This document shows, one piece after another, positions 7,831 to 15,692 of a stretch of 31,989 nucleotides of DNA (the first letter of the stretch is position 1; every line of letters starts with the position of its first letter). Origin of the DNA: a virus; the IMG/VR virus record IMGVR_UViG_3300046001_011626, positions 1-31,989 of that record, one strand, 5' to 3'. The position numbers were made by a program, and so were the translations under genes. The notes under the pieces are model-generated. The model did not search any database. It saw only the letters and a list, made by a program, of their open reading frames with translations, and was not told the DNA's origin.

Positions 7831-8318
7831 GGCCCCACTCCCGGTATGCGCCAGTAGCTCACCACCCGGCTCAGCCAGACTGCATCGAGCCGAGACTCAA
7901 TGACTTTGCGACTGGGCATGTAGGCGTGAATCAGAGAAAACCCGCCCGCCGGATAGTCGCCCAAGATGCCCACGTGATGCGGCACCAATTCAAAAGCGAT
8001 CAGCACCATGTCGCCTGGCTTGGCTTGAGCCGCCGTGATCGGCGTGAAAAAAGTAGCGCACGCCGCTTCAAGGCGACCTTCAAATGGCGCGCGGCCGTAG
8101 CCCGCGAAAGGCAAAGCCGCAGCAGTCAGCATGATGTCGGAAGGCATGAGACCTAGGCGCGCGCTCACGCCGCGCACAAGGCCCATGCAGTCCGTCCCCA
8201 CACCCTTGACGGCGGCTTGATGGTGCCAACGGGTACCGAGCCACTCGCGCGCCTCGGCCACAACTTCTGAGCCTTGAATCATCACGGCGCCTTGCTCCAT
8301 CACTTCGCTTTGCTCCAT
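7827..8318 (-). CDS. NlpC/P60 family peptidase of the tail tip
   Basis: This 163-residue cysteine peptidase probably cuts cell-wall peptides locally during DNA injection; it is the equivalent of GTA g14. The catalytic Cys44 sits in GTDCMGLVRG, His115 in HHVGIL and a third polar residue, His131, in LIHAYM, the expected order and spacing for this family. There is no signal peptide, in line with delivery as part of the virion. Two starts compete: GTG 8321 (GTGA overlap with the upstream stop) and ATG 8318 (TGATG overlap). GGAGGG is better spaced for ATG 8318, which is used here. The first 20 residues are a repetitive MEQ-rich extension not needed for the fold. Confidence 0.88.
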   Translation of the reverse strand: MEQSEVMEQGAVMIQGSEVVAEAREWLGTRWHHQAAVKGVGTDCMGLVRGVSARLGLMPSDIMLTAAALPFAGYGRAPFEGRLEAACATFFTPITAAQAKPGDMVLIAFELVPHHVGILGDYPAGGFSLIHAYMPSRKVIESRLDAVWLSRVVSYWRIPGVGP

Positions 8319-9157
8319 CACTGCCCTCCGTATTTGTAGGCAGCGTTGCCCGGCAGATGCGGAAAGCCACGAAAGTTGATGACGTTGTTGTGTTTGGTTT
8401 GGCAGTCTTCGACGAATCGCTTGGTGCAGCCTGCGTACACGCTGTAGATATCACCCGCCGCAACGACTTCGGGCATAGCCTCTTGCAGCGTCAGTGACCC
8501 GAGCTGACTGCTCTTGACCTCCATGCTGAGCCCGCTGTTCAGACCCGAGGTGAGAGTGAGCTTTGCCCCCGTGAACCAATTGGCCGCTTCGGTGCGAACT
8601 GCGCTAAAGAGGACACGATTCGCGCTCACACTGTCCACAGTGCCCACAACCGTCAGTGGCCCGAGCGCCTTGGTGCAGCGCTCATCGCCCAGCTCGGCAG
8701 TGCAGTGCTTGGTGGTCAGCCGAACAATGGTACGGGTGTAGGCTTGCATCACGCCGCGCAGCTCGGCCGTGAAGGTTGAGCGGCCCGCCTTGACTTGGCC
8801 AAGCGTGCCTTGGCGCAAGATGTTCTTGCCCGTCGTCAAGTCGCGGTAGTTGACCTCAAACAGCTCAATGGCGGCGTAGTCCCACAGGCCCGAGTAAATG
8901 TCTGCGTCGCTGATTTGAGGCGATGCCAAAAATCCGTCCAACTCCAAGTTATCAGGGTTCAGCTCCGAGCTGGAGTCAACGTTGCTGGCCCGGTAGCTGC
9001 TTGCAGAAAGGTACGTGACAGCGTCAATCACAAGGTCTTGGTCAAGGCTAGTTGAAGCTATCACCGCGCCATTGGTCAGCGTCGCCTTCCAGCAGGTTGC
9101 AAGCGTGGTGGTGCCCAGTGCGTAATGCGCCTTGAGCGCGGCAGACATGGTTTTCAT
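8318..9157 (-). CDS. Tail tip hub protein, DUF2163 / phage BR0599 family (GTA g13-like)
   Basis: This 279-residue baseplate hub protein sits between the distal tail protein and the central spike. The N-terminal half fits DUF2163 and the C-terminal half fits the phage BR0599 domain, ending in NFRGFPHLPG, which is strongly conserved in the family. Four cysteines, C152-x8-C161 and C244-x7-C252, are arranged like the iron-sulfur cluster ligands reported for lambda gpL and for related hub proteins, so a 4Fe-4S cluster is likely. ATG 9157 overlaps the previous stop (ATGA) and follows AGGAG at eight bases. Its neighbours on both sides are the expected DUF2460 and NlpC/P60 genes. Confidence 0.88.
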   Translation of the reverse strand: MKTMSAALKAHYALGTTTLATCWKATLTNGAVIASTSLDQDLVIDAVTYLSASSYRASNVDSSSELNPDNLELDGFLASPQISDADIYSGLWDYAAIELFEVNYRDLTTGKNILRQGTLGQVKAGRSTFTAELRGVMQAYTRTIVRLTTKHCTAELGDERCTKALGPLTVVGTVDSVSANRVLFSAVRTEAANWFTGAKLTLTSGLNSGLSMEVKSSQLGSLTLQEAMPEVVAAGDIYSVYAGCTKRFVEDCQTKHNNVINFRGFPHLPGNAAYKYGGQ

Positions 9158-9804
9158 TCCCGAATCTCCTGCAGCACGACAGAAGGACCTGCCACCAAGC
9201 GCTGCTCGGCAGGCCCCGACAGCACCAAATCCCAGTCGATGACGTCGTCCATGAAATGAACCGGCACGTAAAACGAGCCCTTCCAGGCCAAGGTGCTAAC
9301 CGCGGCCAAAGACGCAGCCGCTGACGCAGCCAGAGAAGGAATGGTGATGCGGCCAGTACGGCTGTCCAGCGTGTAGTTGGCAGCGGACAAAACGGCTCCG
9401 CCCAGAGTGGGCAAGAATCCCGCAGCCATGGGCCGCGTGATCTTGCGGGTCTTAAAGCGCGTAGAAGCAGCGTGCACGTAGCGCTTGTGGAGTTGGTAAA
9501 CGCCGGTGCTGACCTGCGTCATGACACCGTCGGCCACCAGACTGTCCTTGGGGTCTTGCAGCAAAAAGCCGTAGGCGCCGCCTTCCGTGATTTCGTGCAG
9601 AGACTCAACCGCCTGCCACTGGTCAAGACGCAAGGGCACCACGCCCAGCGTGTACTGACGCAGCGTCTGCGTCCAGATGATGTTGATGGACTCATAGCCG
9701 TTGTCCGTGGGCACGCGGGCGTTCAGCCGCAGGTTCTTACCCTTCACGCCGGCCGCCAGCACGCTGCTCGCCAGAATCACGTCGTCAAACACGGTGATCG
9801 CCAT
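9154..9804 (-). CDS. Distal tail protein, DUF2460 family (GTA g12-like)
   Basis: This 216-residue protein forms the ring joining tail tube to baseplate in gene-transfer-agent-like siphoviruses. Family features are the start MAITVFDDVIL, the phrase GYESINIIWTQTLRQYTLG, and later GAYGFLLQDPKD and GSFYVPVHFMDDV. The open frame runs 18 codons further upstream into the tape-measure gene, but ATG 9804 shares a base with that gene's stop (TGATG) and gives the family's usual N-terminus, so it is chosen. The stop overlaps the hub start as ATGA. Ala-rich residues about 165-185 look like a surface loop. Confidence 0.87.
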   Translation of the reverse strand: MAITVFDDVILASSVLAAGVKGKNLRLNARVPTDNGYESINIIWTQTLRQYTLGVVPLRLDQWQAVESLHEITEGGAYGFLLQDPKDSLVADGVMTQVSTGVYQLHKRYVHAASTRFKTRKITRPMAAGFLPTLGGAVLSAANYTLDSRTGRITIPSLAASAAASLAAVSTLAWKGSFYVPVHFMDDVIDWDLVLSGPAEQRLVAGPSVVLQEIRE

Positions 9805-12269
9805 CAGCCGTTCCTTCGCAAGGCTTGCTGCAGTTGGCGGCCCGCAGCGGCGCCCCATTGCTGCGCGGTTTCTCGGGACGAGCCGCTGGGCGGCGACACC
9901 TGCACGGTGACGTAGGTGTTGCCGTGTTGGGCTGAAGATGCCTGTGATGCAGATGCAGCCTGCGGCGTTACGGTACCGCTCTGGGCGCCCATCATCAAAT
10001 ACTGCTTGCCGCCTGCCGCCAGCAACTCGGGCAGCCCGCCTTCGTTGACTTCATAGAGTCCACCCGGCGACACAGGCCCACCAGCAGCGCGCCCTGGTGC
10101 AGTGCCAAAGGCGTTGGTAAGACTCATCATGTTGTCCATTGAATCGCCGGCCATTGAGCTGGCCGCGGCCGCACTGCCCGCCGTTCCAAACAGCGCACCC
10201 GCAGCCATGCCTAGCAGGCCAGTGAGCCCGCCACCAATGCCACCACTGCTACCGCCAGCACTACCGCCGCTAACCCCAAAAGCGAAAGCGATCTGCTGCT
10301 TGATGATGATGCGCGTGATGTCGGCCACGATGGAGTCCGCCAGACCCTTGAAACTGAGCTTGCCCGTGGTGGCAAAAGTGACCAACGCGTCCTCCATGCC
10401 CTGAAAAGCATGGGTCATCGCATTTTCAATAAGCAGGCCAGTATTCGCAGCGCCCTCTTGGTATTTGCGAATGGCTTCTGACGCGCCAAAGATCGCATCC
10501 CGTTGGCGGTTGTAGGACAGCTCGATGATCGACGTGGCGGACGCCGTTTGCATGGCAGCCTGCATAACGGCCTGAGTGAAGGCAGCCGAGGTATCCGCTT
10601 CAGGGTCGAGTTTCTTGAGCCGGTAAATCCGCTCGTCCAAGTCCATCTGAATTTTGCGGGCAGCGGTTTGCTTTTCTACTTCCAGCGTACTTTTGCCCAT
10701 CAGGCCGATCTGGAACAGCGCCTGCGCATTAGCGATGGCGTCACTGCGTGCGCGCTCAGTGGTGGCCAGATCGAACTGGCGCTGCACCGCCATCAAACGG
10801 TTTTGTGAGTCCCCGAGTTGCTTGTTGGCTTCGATCTCGGCAGCGGCTCGCCTTTTCTTGGCCTCGGCAATTTTGTTCCGGCCGTCTTGCCGCTCGACCT
10901 CTTTGTCGGCTTGGTTGATGTAGGCCTGGATAGCAGCGATCTCTTTGTCGTAAGCCGCTTGCACGGCCTGCAAGCTGTCCGCGAGCAGCGCCTGCTTTTT
11001 CTCTTCTGCATCACGCAAAGAAAAGTAGTCAAGGTTGCGGTAATAGTCGAGGTACTGCTGGCGTGTTTGGAGCTGGGTTTTCTCTGCAGCAATGACTTCT
11101 TCTTGATCCTTGAGTTGGCCCTCGAGAATCTTTTTGGCTGGATCGTCTTTGGGGCCGATGTTGGCGTTGCCTAGTTTGGATATGTCGATCTTGCCTTGTG
11201 GCGCAGTTTCAGGTTTTTGCTTGCGGGCGTCTTCAAGCTGCTTGGCCAGCCGGGCACTGAAAAGCTGCTTTTGAAGAATGACATCGATCTCCGAATACAA
11301 GGCCTTGCCCGCTTGCGACGCGGCTCTGAACTCACCTTGGCTAATCAATGCAGCTTGTGACGCGGCGACGCCGATTGTTTTGGCGGTGATCTGCGCGACG
11401 CGGGACACGCCGTCAAAGGCATCCACCACAAAGCCCACCACCTTTGCCGCGCCCTCGGCCCACTCGCGAATAGACCCATCCTTGGCCAAACCATCGATCG
11501 ACTTGCGCACGCCGTCGTTGGCGTTCTGCGATTCAAACAACGCCTTGGTAAAAGCATTCAGAACCGGCACCAACTCGAGGCCGAACTTCTTGAAAATGGC
11601 ATCCGTTGAGACTTTGAGTCTGATCTGGTTTTTCTCCAACTCGTCGGCCGCTTCGGCTTGGGCGCGGGTGACCTTGACCTGCAGGTCGCCAACGTCAGCT
11701 AAGTCCTTCATCACCGGCAGCAAGTTAGCTCCGGCCTTGCCGAGCAAGGTCTGCGCAATGACGGTTTTTTCGACGCCGTCTTGGTAGGTGGCTAGGCGGT
11801 CAGAGATCAGCTTGAAGACCTGATCCGGGCCTTTGCCCTTGAGCTCATCGACCGCGATGCCGATGGCGCTGAAGGCAGCGCTCGTCTTGGCGCCGCCGTT
11901 CTGGGCATCGACGATCGCTTTGCTGAGCTTTTGCAAACCACCGGCCAGTAAATCCATGTCGGTGTTGGAAAGCTTGGCCACCGAGGCCAGACCAGAGAGG
12001 GACTCGACGGCCGCGCCAGTGCGCTCGGACAACTGCTGCAAGCCTGCCGCAGAAGCAATCGCTCCTTCGATTTTTTCTTTGACTTTGTCTACCGTCGCAC
12101 CCAGTGCAAAGCCCAGTCCAATCGCGCCCAGTCCGGCCTTGACGAGTCCAACAGCTTTGTCGATTTGCCGCATACGGTCTTCGGCGATCTGCGCCGCCTT
12201 GCCCATGTCCGATTGGAACTTGGCCAGGTTGGCGGACAGCTCGACAACAACAGATCCCAATGCGGCCAT
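9804..12269 (-). CDS. Tail tape measure protein
   Basis: This 821-residue protein spans the tail lumen and sets tail length. By the usual rule of about 0.15 nm per residue this predicts a tail near 120 nm (inference). The N-terminus (VELSANLAKFQSDMGKA) is the standard opening of lambda-like tape measures. Hydrophobic segments occur near 45-65. Long charged helical stretches (about 350-520) follow. The C-terminal domain (AFQGMEDALVTFATTGKLSFKGLADSI, then a Gly/Ala-rich stretch, then GGLYEVNEGG) matches the lambda tape-measure C-terminal family. It follows the chaperone pair G/GT, which in lambda coats the tape measure. The gap to the chaperone frame is 47 bases with no other gene. Confidence 0.92.
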   Translation of the reverse strand: MAALGSVVVELSANLAKFQSDMGKAAQIAEDRMRQIDKAVGLVKAGLGAIGLGFALGATVDKVKEKIEGAIASAAGLQQLSERTGAAVESLSGLASVAKLSNTDMDLLAGGLQKLSKAIVDAQNGGAKTSAAFSAIGIAVDELKGKGPDQVFKLISDRLATYQDGVEKTVIAQTLLGKAGANLLPVMKDLADVGDLQVKVTRAQAEAADELEKNQIRLKVSTDAIFKKFGLELVPVLNAFTKALFESQNANDGVRKSIDGLAKDGSIREWAEGAAKVVGFVVDAFDGVSRVAQITAKTIGVAASQAALISQGEFRAASQAGKALYSEIDVILQKQLFSARLAKQLEDARKQKPETAPQGKIDISKLGNANIGPKDDPAKKILEGQLKDQEEVIAAEKTQLQTRQQYLDYYRNLDYFSLRDAEEKKQALLADSLQAVQAAYDKEIAAIQAYINQADKEVERQDGRNKIAEAKKRRAAAEIEANKQLGDSQNRLMAVQRQFDLATTERARSDAIANAQALFQIGLMGKSTLEVEKQTAARKIQMDLDERIYRLKKLDPEADTSAAFTQAVMQAAMQTASATSIIELSYNRQRDAIFGASEAIRKYQEGAANTGLLIENAMTHAFQGMEDALVTFATTGKLSFKGLADSIVADITRIIIKQQIAFAFGVSGGSAGGSSGGIGGGLTGLLGMAAGALFGTAGSAAAASSMAGDSMDNMMSLTNAFGTAPGRAAGGPVSPGGLYEVNEGGLPELLAAGGKQYLMMGAQSGTVTPQAASASQASSAQHGNTYVTVQVSPPSGSSRETAQQWGAAAGRQLQQALRRNG

Positions 12270-12316
12270 GGCGTGACTCGGTAAGTTGAATGAATACGTG
12301 AATGCGTTGAAAGCGA

Positions 12317-12703
12317 TCAGCCTTCGCGCTGGAACAACTGCTTGATGAGGCGCGACTGCGCATCTGGGTCTGCCAGCAGCGACGGCTGATCTGACCCATC
12401 AGCCCCTTGTAGACGACCTGATCGCCCTGACAGATCTGATCGATGTGAAAAATGCCAAGGAATGAAATCCTCTGGACAGTAGGGTTGGCGCTGACGCTGC
12501 GGGTCACGGTGCAAGTTGGCCAGCGCCGCCAACGCGATACCGTGGCGCTGGTCAGCCAGCTGCTCACCAAACGGTTCCAGCATGGAGTACGCGCGCCACT
12601 CGGTCAACTCCTCGCTGCTGATTTGCGCGAGCAACTGGCGCACCGTCTTGCCCAGAGCCAGCGCCAAGCGGAAATAAAATCGCCGCTCGGGCTGGCGCGT
12701 TAG
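12317..12703 (-). CDS. Tail assembly chaperone T part (DUF4035), made by -1 frameshift
   Basis: This reading frame has no convincing start codon; it begins at the frameshift point (CTA, 12703-12701) and gives 128 residues fused to the C-terminus of the upstream chaperone, 247 residues in total. The sequence FRLALALGKTVRQLL followed by SEELTEWRAY and EDFIPWHF is typical of DUF4035 / phage tail assembly protein T. As in lambda gpGT, the fusion is expected in small amount to link the tape measure to the tail tube subunit during assembly. A TTG at 12667 is the only nearby alternative initiator and has a poor context. The heptamer and hairpin are described separately. Confidence 0.8.
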   Translation of the reverse strand, partial: LTRQPERRFYFRLALALGKTVRQLLAQISSEELTEWRAYSMLEPFGEQLADQRHGIALAALANLHRDPQRQRQPYCPEDFIPWHFSHRSDLSGRSGRLQGADGSDQPSLLADPDAQSRLIKQLFQREG

Positions 12704-12709
12704 TTTTTT
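12657..12709 (-). promoter_or_regulatory. Programmed -1 ribosomal frameshift site with downstream hairpin
   Basis: The minus strand reads GTA AAA AAC TAA at the end of the chaperone gene, so the slippery heptamer A AAA AAC (12709-12703) lies in the correct phase, directly before the stop. Six bases further (12702-12697) begins a hairpin: 12696-12683 pairs with 12671-12657, 14 pairs including one G-U and a single bulged C, with an 11-base loop. The -1 frame after the heptamer is the DUF4035 frame. This is the layout of classical phage G/GT signals. Confidence 0.85.
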
Positions 12710-13059
12710 ACAGCGGCGTCCTGTGCAACCGCGCCGATACCGTTGATGCGCTGCGCTACATCGAAGACTCGCTCCAGCGCCGCAGCTGATTTGAGCGCCA
12801 GGCGCGGAATATCGGCCACGTCAAACAGCCGGCTGTTCGCCTCATCGACCAAGGTGAGCGCCACCAGCTTGGCCCGCAAATTGGTCATGTCGGGCTTACG
12901 CGAGCCGTCGCTGGCAACGGTCATCATGCTCGACTCAAACGCATCGCGGTCAAAGCCGGTCATGGTGCGCACCAGCACGCTGCCGCCCCATTCGGGGACA
13001 TCGACAGCTTCGCTTCTAAGGTCGGCAACTTCGAGGATTTGGTCTCGTGTCAAATTCAT
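12700..13059 (-). CDS. Tail assembly chaperone G
   Basis: This 119-residue cytoplasmic assembly factor lies in the slot of lambda gpG and of the GTA g10 chaperone, between tail tube and tape measure genes. It starts at ATG 13059 after AAGGAAAAACC. The N-terminal region contains VDVPEWGGSVLVRTMTGFDRDAFE, characteristic of phage tail assembly chaperone families whose members regulate tail tube assembly, and a helical C-terminus (KSAAALERVFDVAQRINGIG). The gene ends GTA AAA AAC TAA, the slippery sequence that allows about a fraction of ribosomes to continue into the DUF4035 frame. Its short, acidic, non-secreted nature agrees with a chaperone that is not part of the virion. Confidence 0.83.
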   Translation of the reverse strand: MNLTRDQILEVADLRSEAVDVPEWGGSVLVRTMTGFDRDAFESSMMTVASDGSRKPDMTNLRAKLVALTLVDEANSRLFDVADIPRLALKSAAALERVFDVAQRINGIGAVAQDAAVKN

Positions 13060-13110
13060 GATGGTTTTTCCTTAAAGTTCAGCTTTGCAATTCAGTTTTA
13101 AAGCCCAGTC

Positions 13111-13761
13111 TTACAGCCCACTGATAGCACCCGTGATGCGCAGATCTACCGAGGTCTTAGCGACGGCATCGACCCCGCCGCCCAAGCTGAATTTCTTAAC
13201 GTAGGCAAAGAAGGTGATGACGCCCCCGTTTGGCAAGGTCAGCTTGAAATTGCTCAGCACACCCGATGATTGGCGGGCGCGCAGCGCGATGTGGCCAGCG
13301 TTGGCGCTGTCGTAATCGATCTCGAACGTGAACTGACCGGGGTCACTCAAGCCGAGTCGGAACTCTTTTGCAGTGCTGTCGAGGTTGGTGACATCAATCT
13401 CAGAAGCGGCACCATCAAAGCCGCTGAACGTACGGACGTTGGCGATATTGGTAAACACCGATGACGTCGCCGTAGAGGCCCCAGCACCGGCTGCCGTGAT
13501 GGTCTTACCGGTGGTGTCGATGTTGATGGCAAACGTGTTCGTGGTGATGTTGCGAACACTCACGGATTGGCCGTTCAACGTCGCAGCATCCGTGCCGGTC
13601 AATCCAGCCAAGGTGACGACGTCGCCGTTGGCCAAGCCGTGCGCCGCGCAGGTCAAGATGGTCGGATTGCCCAGGGCGATCGCTGTCAGTGTTTTAGCGG
13701 TACCCGAGCCGGTGCCGATGGCGATGACGCTGCCTTGGGCAGAAATTGCAGAGGAAGGCAT
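13111..13761 (-). CDS. Major tail tube protein
   Basis: This 216-residue structural subunit stacks in rings to form the tail tube. The C-terminal half (EIDVTNLDSTAKEFRLGLSD, GQFTFEIDYDS, FFAYVKKFSLGGGVDAVAKTSV) is typical of lambda V-like / TTP tube proteins. Residues about 25-90 form an inserted domain (NPTILTCAAHGLANGDVVTLAG and NTFAIN) of the type often labelled FCCH-like in phage proteins, probably displayed on the tail surface. The gene is followed by the chaperone pair as in lambda. AAAGGAAACC precedes ATG 13761. The 133 bases upstream have a short T-rich run but only a three-pair potential stem, so no terminator is called. Confidence 0.82.
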   Translation of the reverse strand: MPSSAISAQGSVIAIGTGSGTAKTLTAIALGNPTILTCAAHGLANGDVVTLAGLTGTDAATLNGQSVSVRNITTNTFAINIDTTGKTITAAGAGASTATSSVFTNIANVRTFSGFDGAASEIDVTNLDSTAKEFRLGLSDPGQFTFEIDYDSANAGHIALRARQSSGVLSNFKLTLPNGGVITFFAYVKKFSLGGGVDAVAKTSVDLRITGAISGL

Positions 13762-13894
13762 GTTGGTTTCCTTTGGGTAAATAAAAAATCTGCCGAAGCG
13801 GAATAAAAATTGATTCGAAAATTGATCAATTAAATGAGCAACTAAATGAGCAGCAATGGGTGAAATGAATCAAGCCAAGCCATGTCGCGTCAGA

Positions 13895-14245
13895 TCAGGT
13901 GTGCCAAATCGAGTAGTCGCTTGAAACGCGGTGCAGCTTGGCGTCTGGCTCATAAAAATCTTGCGACAGGATCGACACGTTTTGCACCGACCAGCCCACC
14001 ATCAGCGCATCAATGCCGGCCGCTATCTCTTGCGCTTGGGCGTAAGTGGTCGCATAAACGCTCACTTGCACGCGGGTGTTGCTCAAACCCGAGGCGCCAC
14101 TCAGAACGTTTTGCGCATTGGCCGAAATGCGCTGAAAAACAATATAGGGCCGCGCCGCACCATCGGGTGCGATCAGTGGATACACACGACCAAGCGCTGG
14201 CGTCGCGTTGCTCAAGAGTGAGACCAGTTGCTCCTGCACTGTCAT
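13895..14245 (-). CDS. Tail completion / terminator protein, DUF3168 family (GTA g8-like)
   Basis: This 116-residue protein caps the head-proximal end of the tail. DUF3168 features visible are an N-terminal helix (MTVQEQLVSLLSN), RVYPLIAPDGAARPYIVFQRIS, then TRVQVSVYATTYAQAQEIAAGI. It lies in the usual place between the HK97 gp10-like gene and the tail tube gene. The start is ATG 14245, ten bases after the upstream stop, with an imperfect ribosome binding site (GAGGCGTGATCC). The 133 bases after its stop hold a direct repeat TAAATGAGCA (two copies) and a short AATTGATCAATT palindrome; nothing there reads as a gene. Confidence 0.85.
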   Translation of the reverse strand: MTVQEQLVSLLSNATPALGRVYPLIAPDGAARPYIVFQRISANAQNVLSGASGLSNTRVQVSVYATTYAQAQEIAAGIDALMVGWSVQNVSILSQDFYEPDAKLHRVSSDYSIWHT

Positions 14246-14255
14246 GGATCACGCC

Positions 14256-14732
14256 TCATTTCTTTCTAGCCTTTTCAATCTCCTCAGGAATCCGCTTTAC
14301 AAGGTAGCTCTTGATGGCTTGCACAGCAGCTTCTTTCTTGGCTTCAAACGCCGGGCGCATAAAGGGCTTGGCGGCCATCTTGCTGGTGCCGAACTCCACA
14401 AAGCGCGCATACCAAGCATCAATGCGGCCCTTGCTGGTTTTTTTGGCGCTCTTGCCCTGGCGCACACCGACGATGAACGTCTGCAATAGGGCGCTGGACT
14501 TTTCCCGTATTTGCTTTTGGTACAGCGCCCGCTTCAAGGTGCCGGGCGGCGCCTGACCCTTGACGGGCGGCCCAGAGGACACAGGTGCCCGGGCCTTGGC
14601 TTCTTCCCGAATGACTGTTGCCCCTGCGTTGACCGCGCCGCGCAGGACGTTGCGTGCAATGTTGACGGGCAACTCCTTCATGGCGGCTTGCAACTCTTTC
14701 AAGCCTGAGACATTTTGAAATTCAGCCATCAT
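14256..14732 (-). CDS. HK97 gp10-like head-tail / tail component
   Basis: This 158-residue protein of the HK97 gp10 family acts in joining tail to head. Family marks are the opening GLKELQAAMKELP, VLRGAVNAGATVIREEAKARAPV, and the closing AWYARFVEFGTSKMAAKPFMRPAFEAKK. The basic C-terminus (EEIEKARKK) is usual. Two adjacent ATG codons (14732 and 14729) follow GAGGG; the first is used. It overlaps the previous gene by 11 bases, suggesting coupled translation. Order with gp6-like connector, head closure and DUF3168 genes is the standard siphovirus neck module. Confidence 0.87.
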   Translation of the reverse strand: MMAEFQNVSGLKELQAAMKELPVNIARNVLRGAVNAGATVIREEAKARAPVSSGPPVKGQAPPGTLKRALYQKQIREKSSALLQTFIVGVRQGKSAKKTSKGRIDAWYARFVEFGTSKMAAKPFMRPAFEAKKEAAVQAIKSYLVKRIPEEIEKARKK

Positions 14733-15072
14733 TCAGACCCTCACTGGCCAGCAGCGTAACAACGGCATTTCGCTCGTCCTCGTTCATACACGCTTGGATA
14801 TTGAAAATGCGCGCCTTGTAAAGGCCGCGGTAACCGGCCACGACCCGCGTGTCAGAAAACAGGGGCTGAAATCGCACGGTGATCTGGTGAGAAACTTCGC
14901 TGGCCATGCGCTGAGCGCTCTCCAACTCGCGCCCTGTCAAGGGCTGGATATCGGCCCAGACCGTAGCGACATCGGTCCACATCAGCTGCGGCTCACCAAA
15001 TGTGTTCTGCACCGTGCTGCGCTGCTGGATGCGCAAACGGCGTGACAGTTGCCCGGCGCGCACCGAACTCAT
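14722..15072 (-). CDS. Head closure protein, phage head-tail joining family
   Basis: This 116-residue neck protein seals the portal after packaging (SPP1 gp16-like, Phage_H_T_join family). It shows the characteristic MSSVRAGQLSRRLRIQQ opening, a WTDVATVWADIQPLTGRELESAQ centre and VRFQPLFSDTRVV followed by YKARIFNIQ. ATG 15072 overlaps the connector stop as ATGA. Length and strand pattern agree with the family. The 3' end overlaps the gp10-like gene by 11 bases. Confidence 0.88.
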   Translation of the reverse strand: MSSVRAGQLSRRLRIQQRSTVQNTFGEPQLMWTDVATVWADIQPLTGRELESAQRMASEVSHQITVRFQPLFSDTRVVAGYRGLYKARIFNIQACMNEDERNAVVTLLASEGLNDG

Positions 15073-15692
15073 ACGGTCACCACCTTGAACGGGTCGAGCA
15101 ATCCATCAACGAAGGGAAGCGCCTCGATCTTGCCGCGGCTGAGCAGCGCCAGCTCTTCACGGTGGGCGTAGAGGCTGCCCGCGCGCAACTTGATCCAACA
15201 CTTGATGCCTTCTGGAACGCGGCTGGCATCTCCATATCCGGCGTCAAAAGTGACCGATACCGCACCCATCTGCGGCAGACTAACAGGCCAAATTTGACCA
15301 AACACCGGCGTGATACGCGCAGGCTCACACGCGGCATCCACCGTGTAGCTTGAAGCTGGCATGGTCTGCAGAGCAGATGCCATGTCCAAGTAGTCGATGG
15401 ACACCACTGACTGCACCGGTGCCTTGGCCAACAAAATGGCGTGGCCTGGTAAGCTGAAAACTTGGCCTGCAGGCACACTCATCATTGACGGTCCTGGAAA
15501 GCAGTCGAGCACTTGCTTCCAGCGGGCAGTGATGAACTGCCTGCCAGTCAAGGTCTCGGCTGCTTGCCTAGCCGCAGTGATGAGCGATGCAATCAGCATG
15601 TCGTCCTCGTCAAAGTCCACCCGCAGATGCAGCTTGGCCTCAAGCAGCGACACCGGCTCCTGTGCGGGCGGCGTGACGAGTTGGATGGGCAT
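15069..15692 (-). CDS. Head-tail connector (gp6-like adaptor)
   Basis: This 207-residue adaptor forms the ring below the portal. The N-terminus (PVSLLEAKLHLRVDFDEDDMLIASLITAARQAAETLTGRQF, residues 13-53) is the gp6-like / Phage_connect family signature of packed helices. A beta-rich middle (SVVSIDYLDM) and a C-terminal helix before the end (GIKCWIKLRAGSLYAHREEL) complete the usual domain plan. ATG 15692 directly follows the upstream TAA with no spacer, so reinitiation is likely. Adjacent genes are the capsid group on one side and head closure on the other. Confidence 0.88.
   Translation of the reverse strand: MPIQLVTPPAQEPVSLLEAKLHLRVDFDEDDMLIASLITAARQAAETLTGRQFITARWKQVLDCFPGPSMMSVPAGQVFSLPGHAILLAKAPVQSVVSIDYLDMASALQTMPASSYTVDAACEPARITPVFGQIWPVSLPQMGAVSVTFDAGYGDASRVPEGIKCWIKLRAGSLYAHREELALLSRGKIEALPFVDGLLDPFKVVTV

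Noticed and set aside
11845-12570. Minus-strand 241-codon frame across the tape measure start
   Set aside because: It is out of frame with the tape measure and chaperone genes, both of which have strong family signatures.
13762-13894. Possible terminator upstream of the tail tube gene
   Set aside because: There is a T-rich run after CCGCTTCGGC, but the stem would be only about three pairs.
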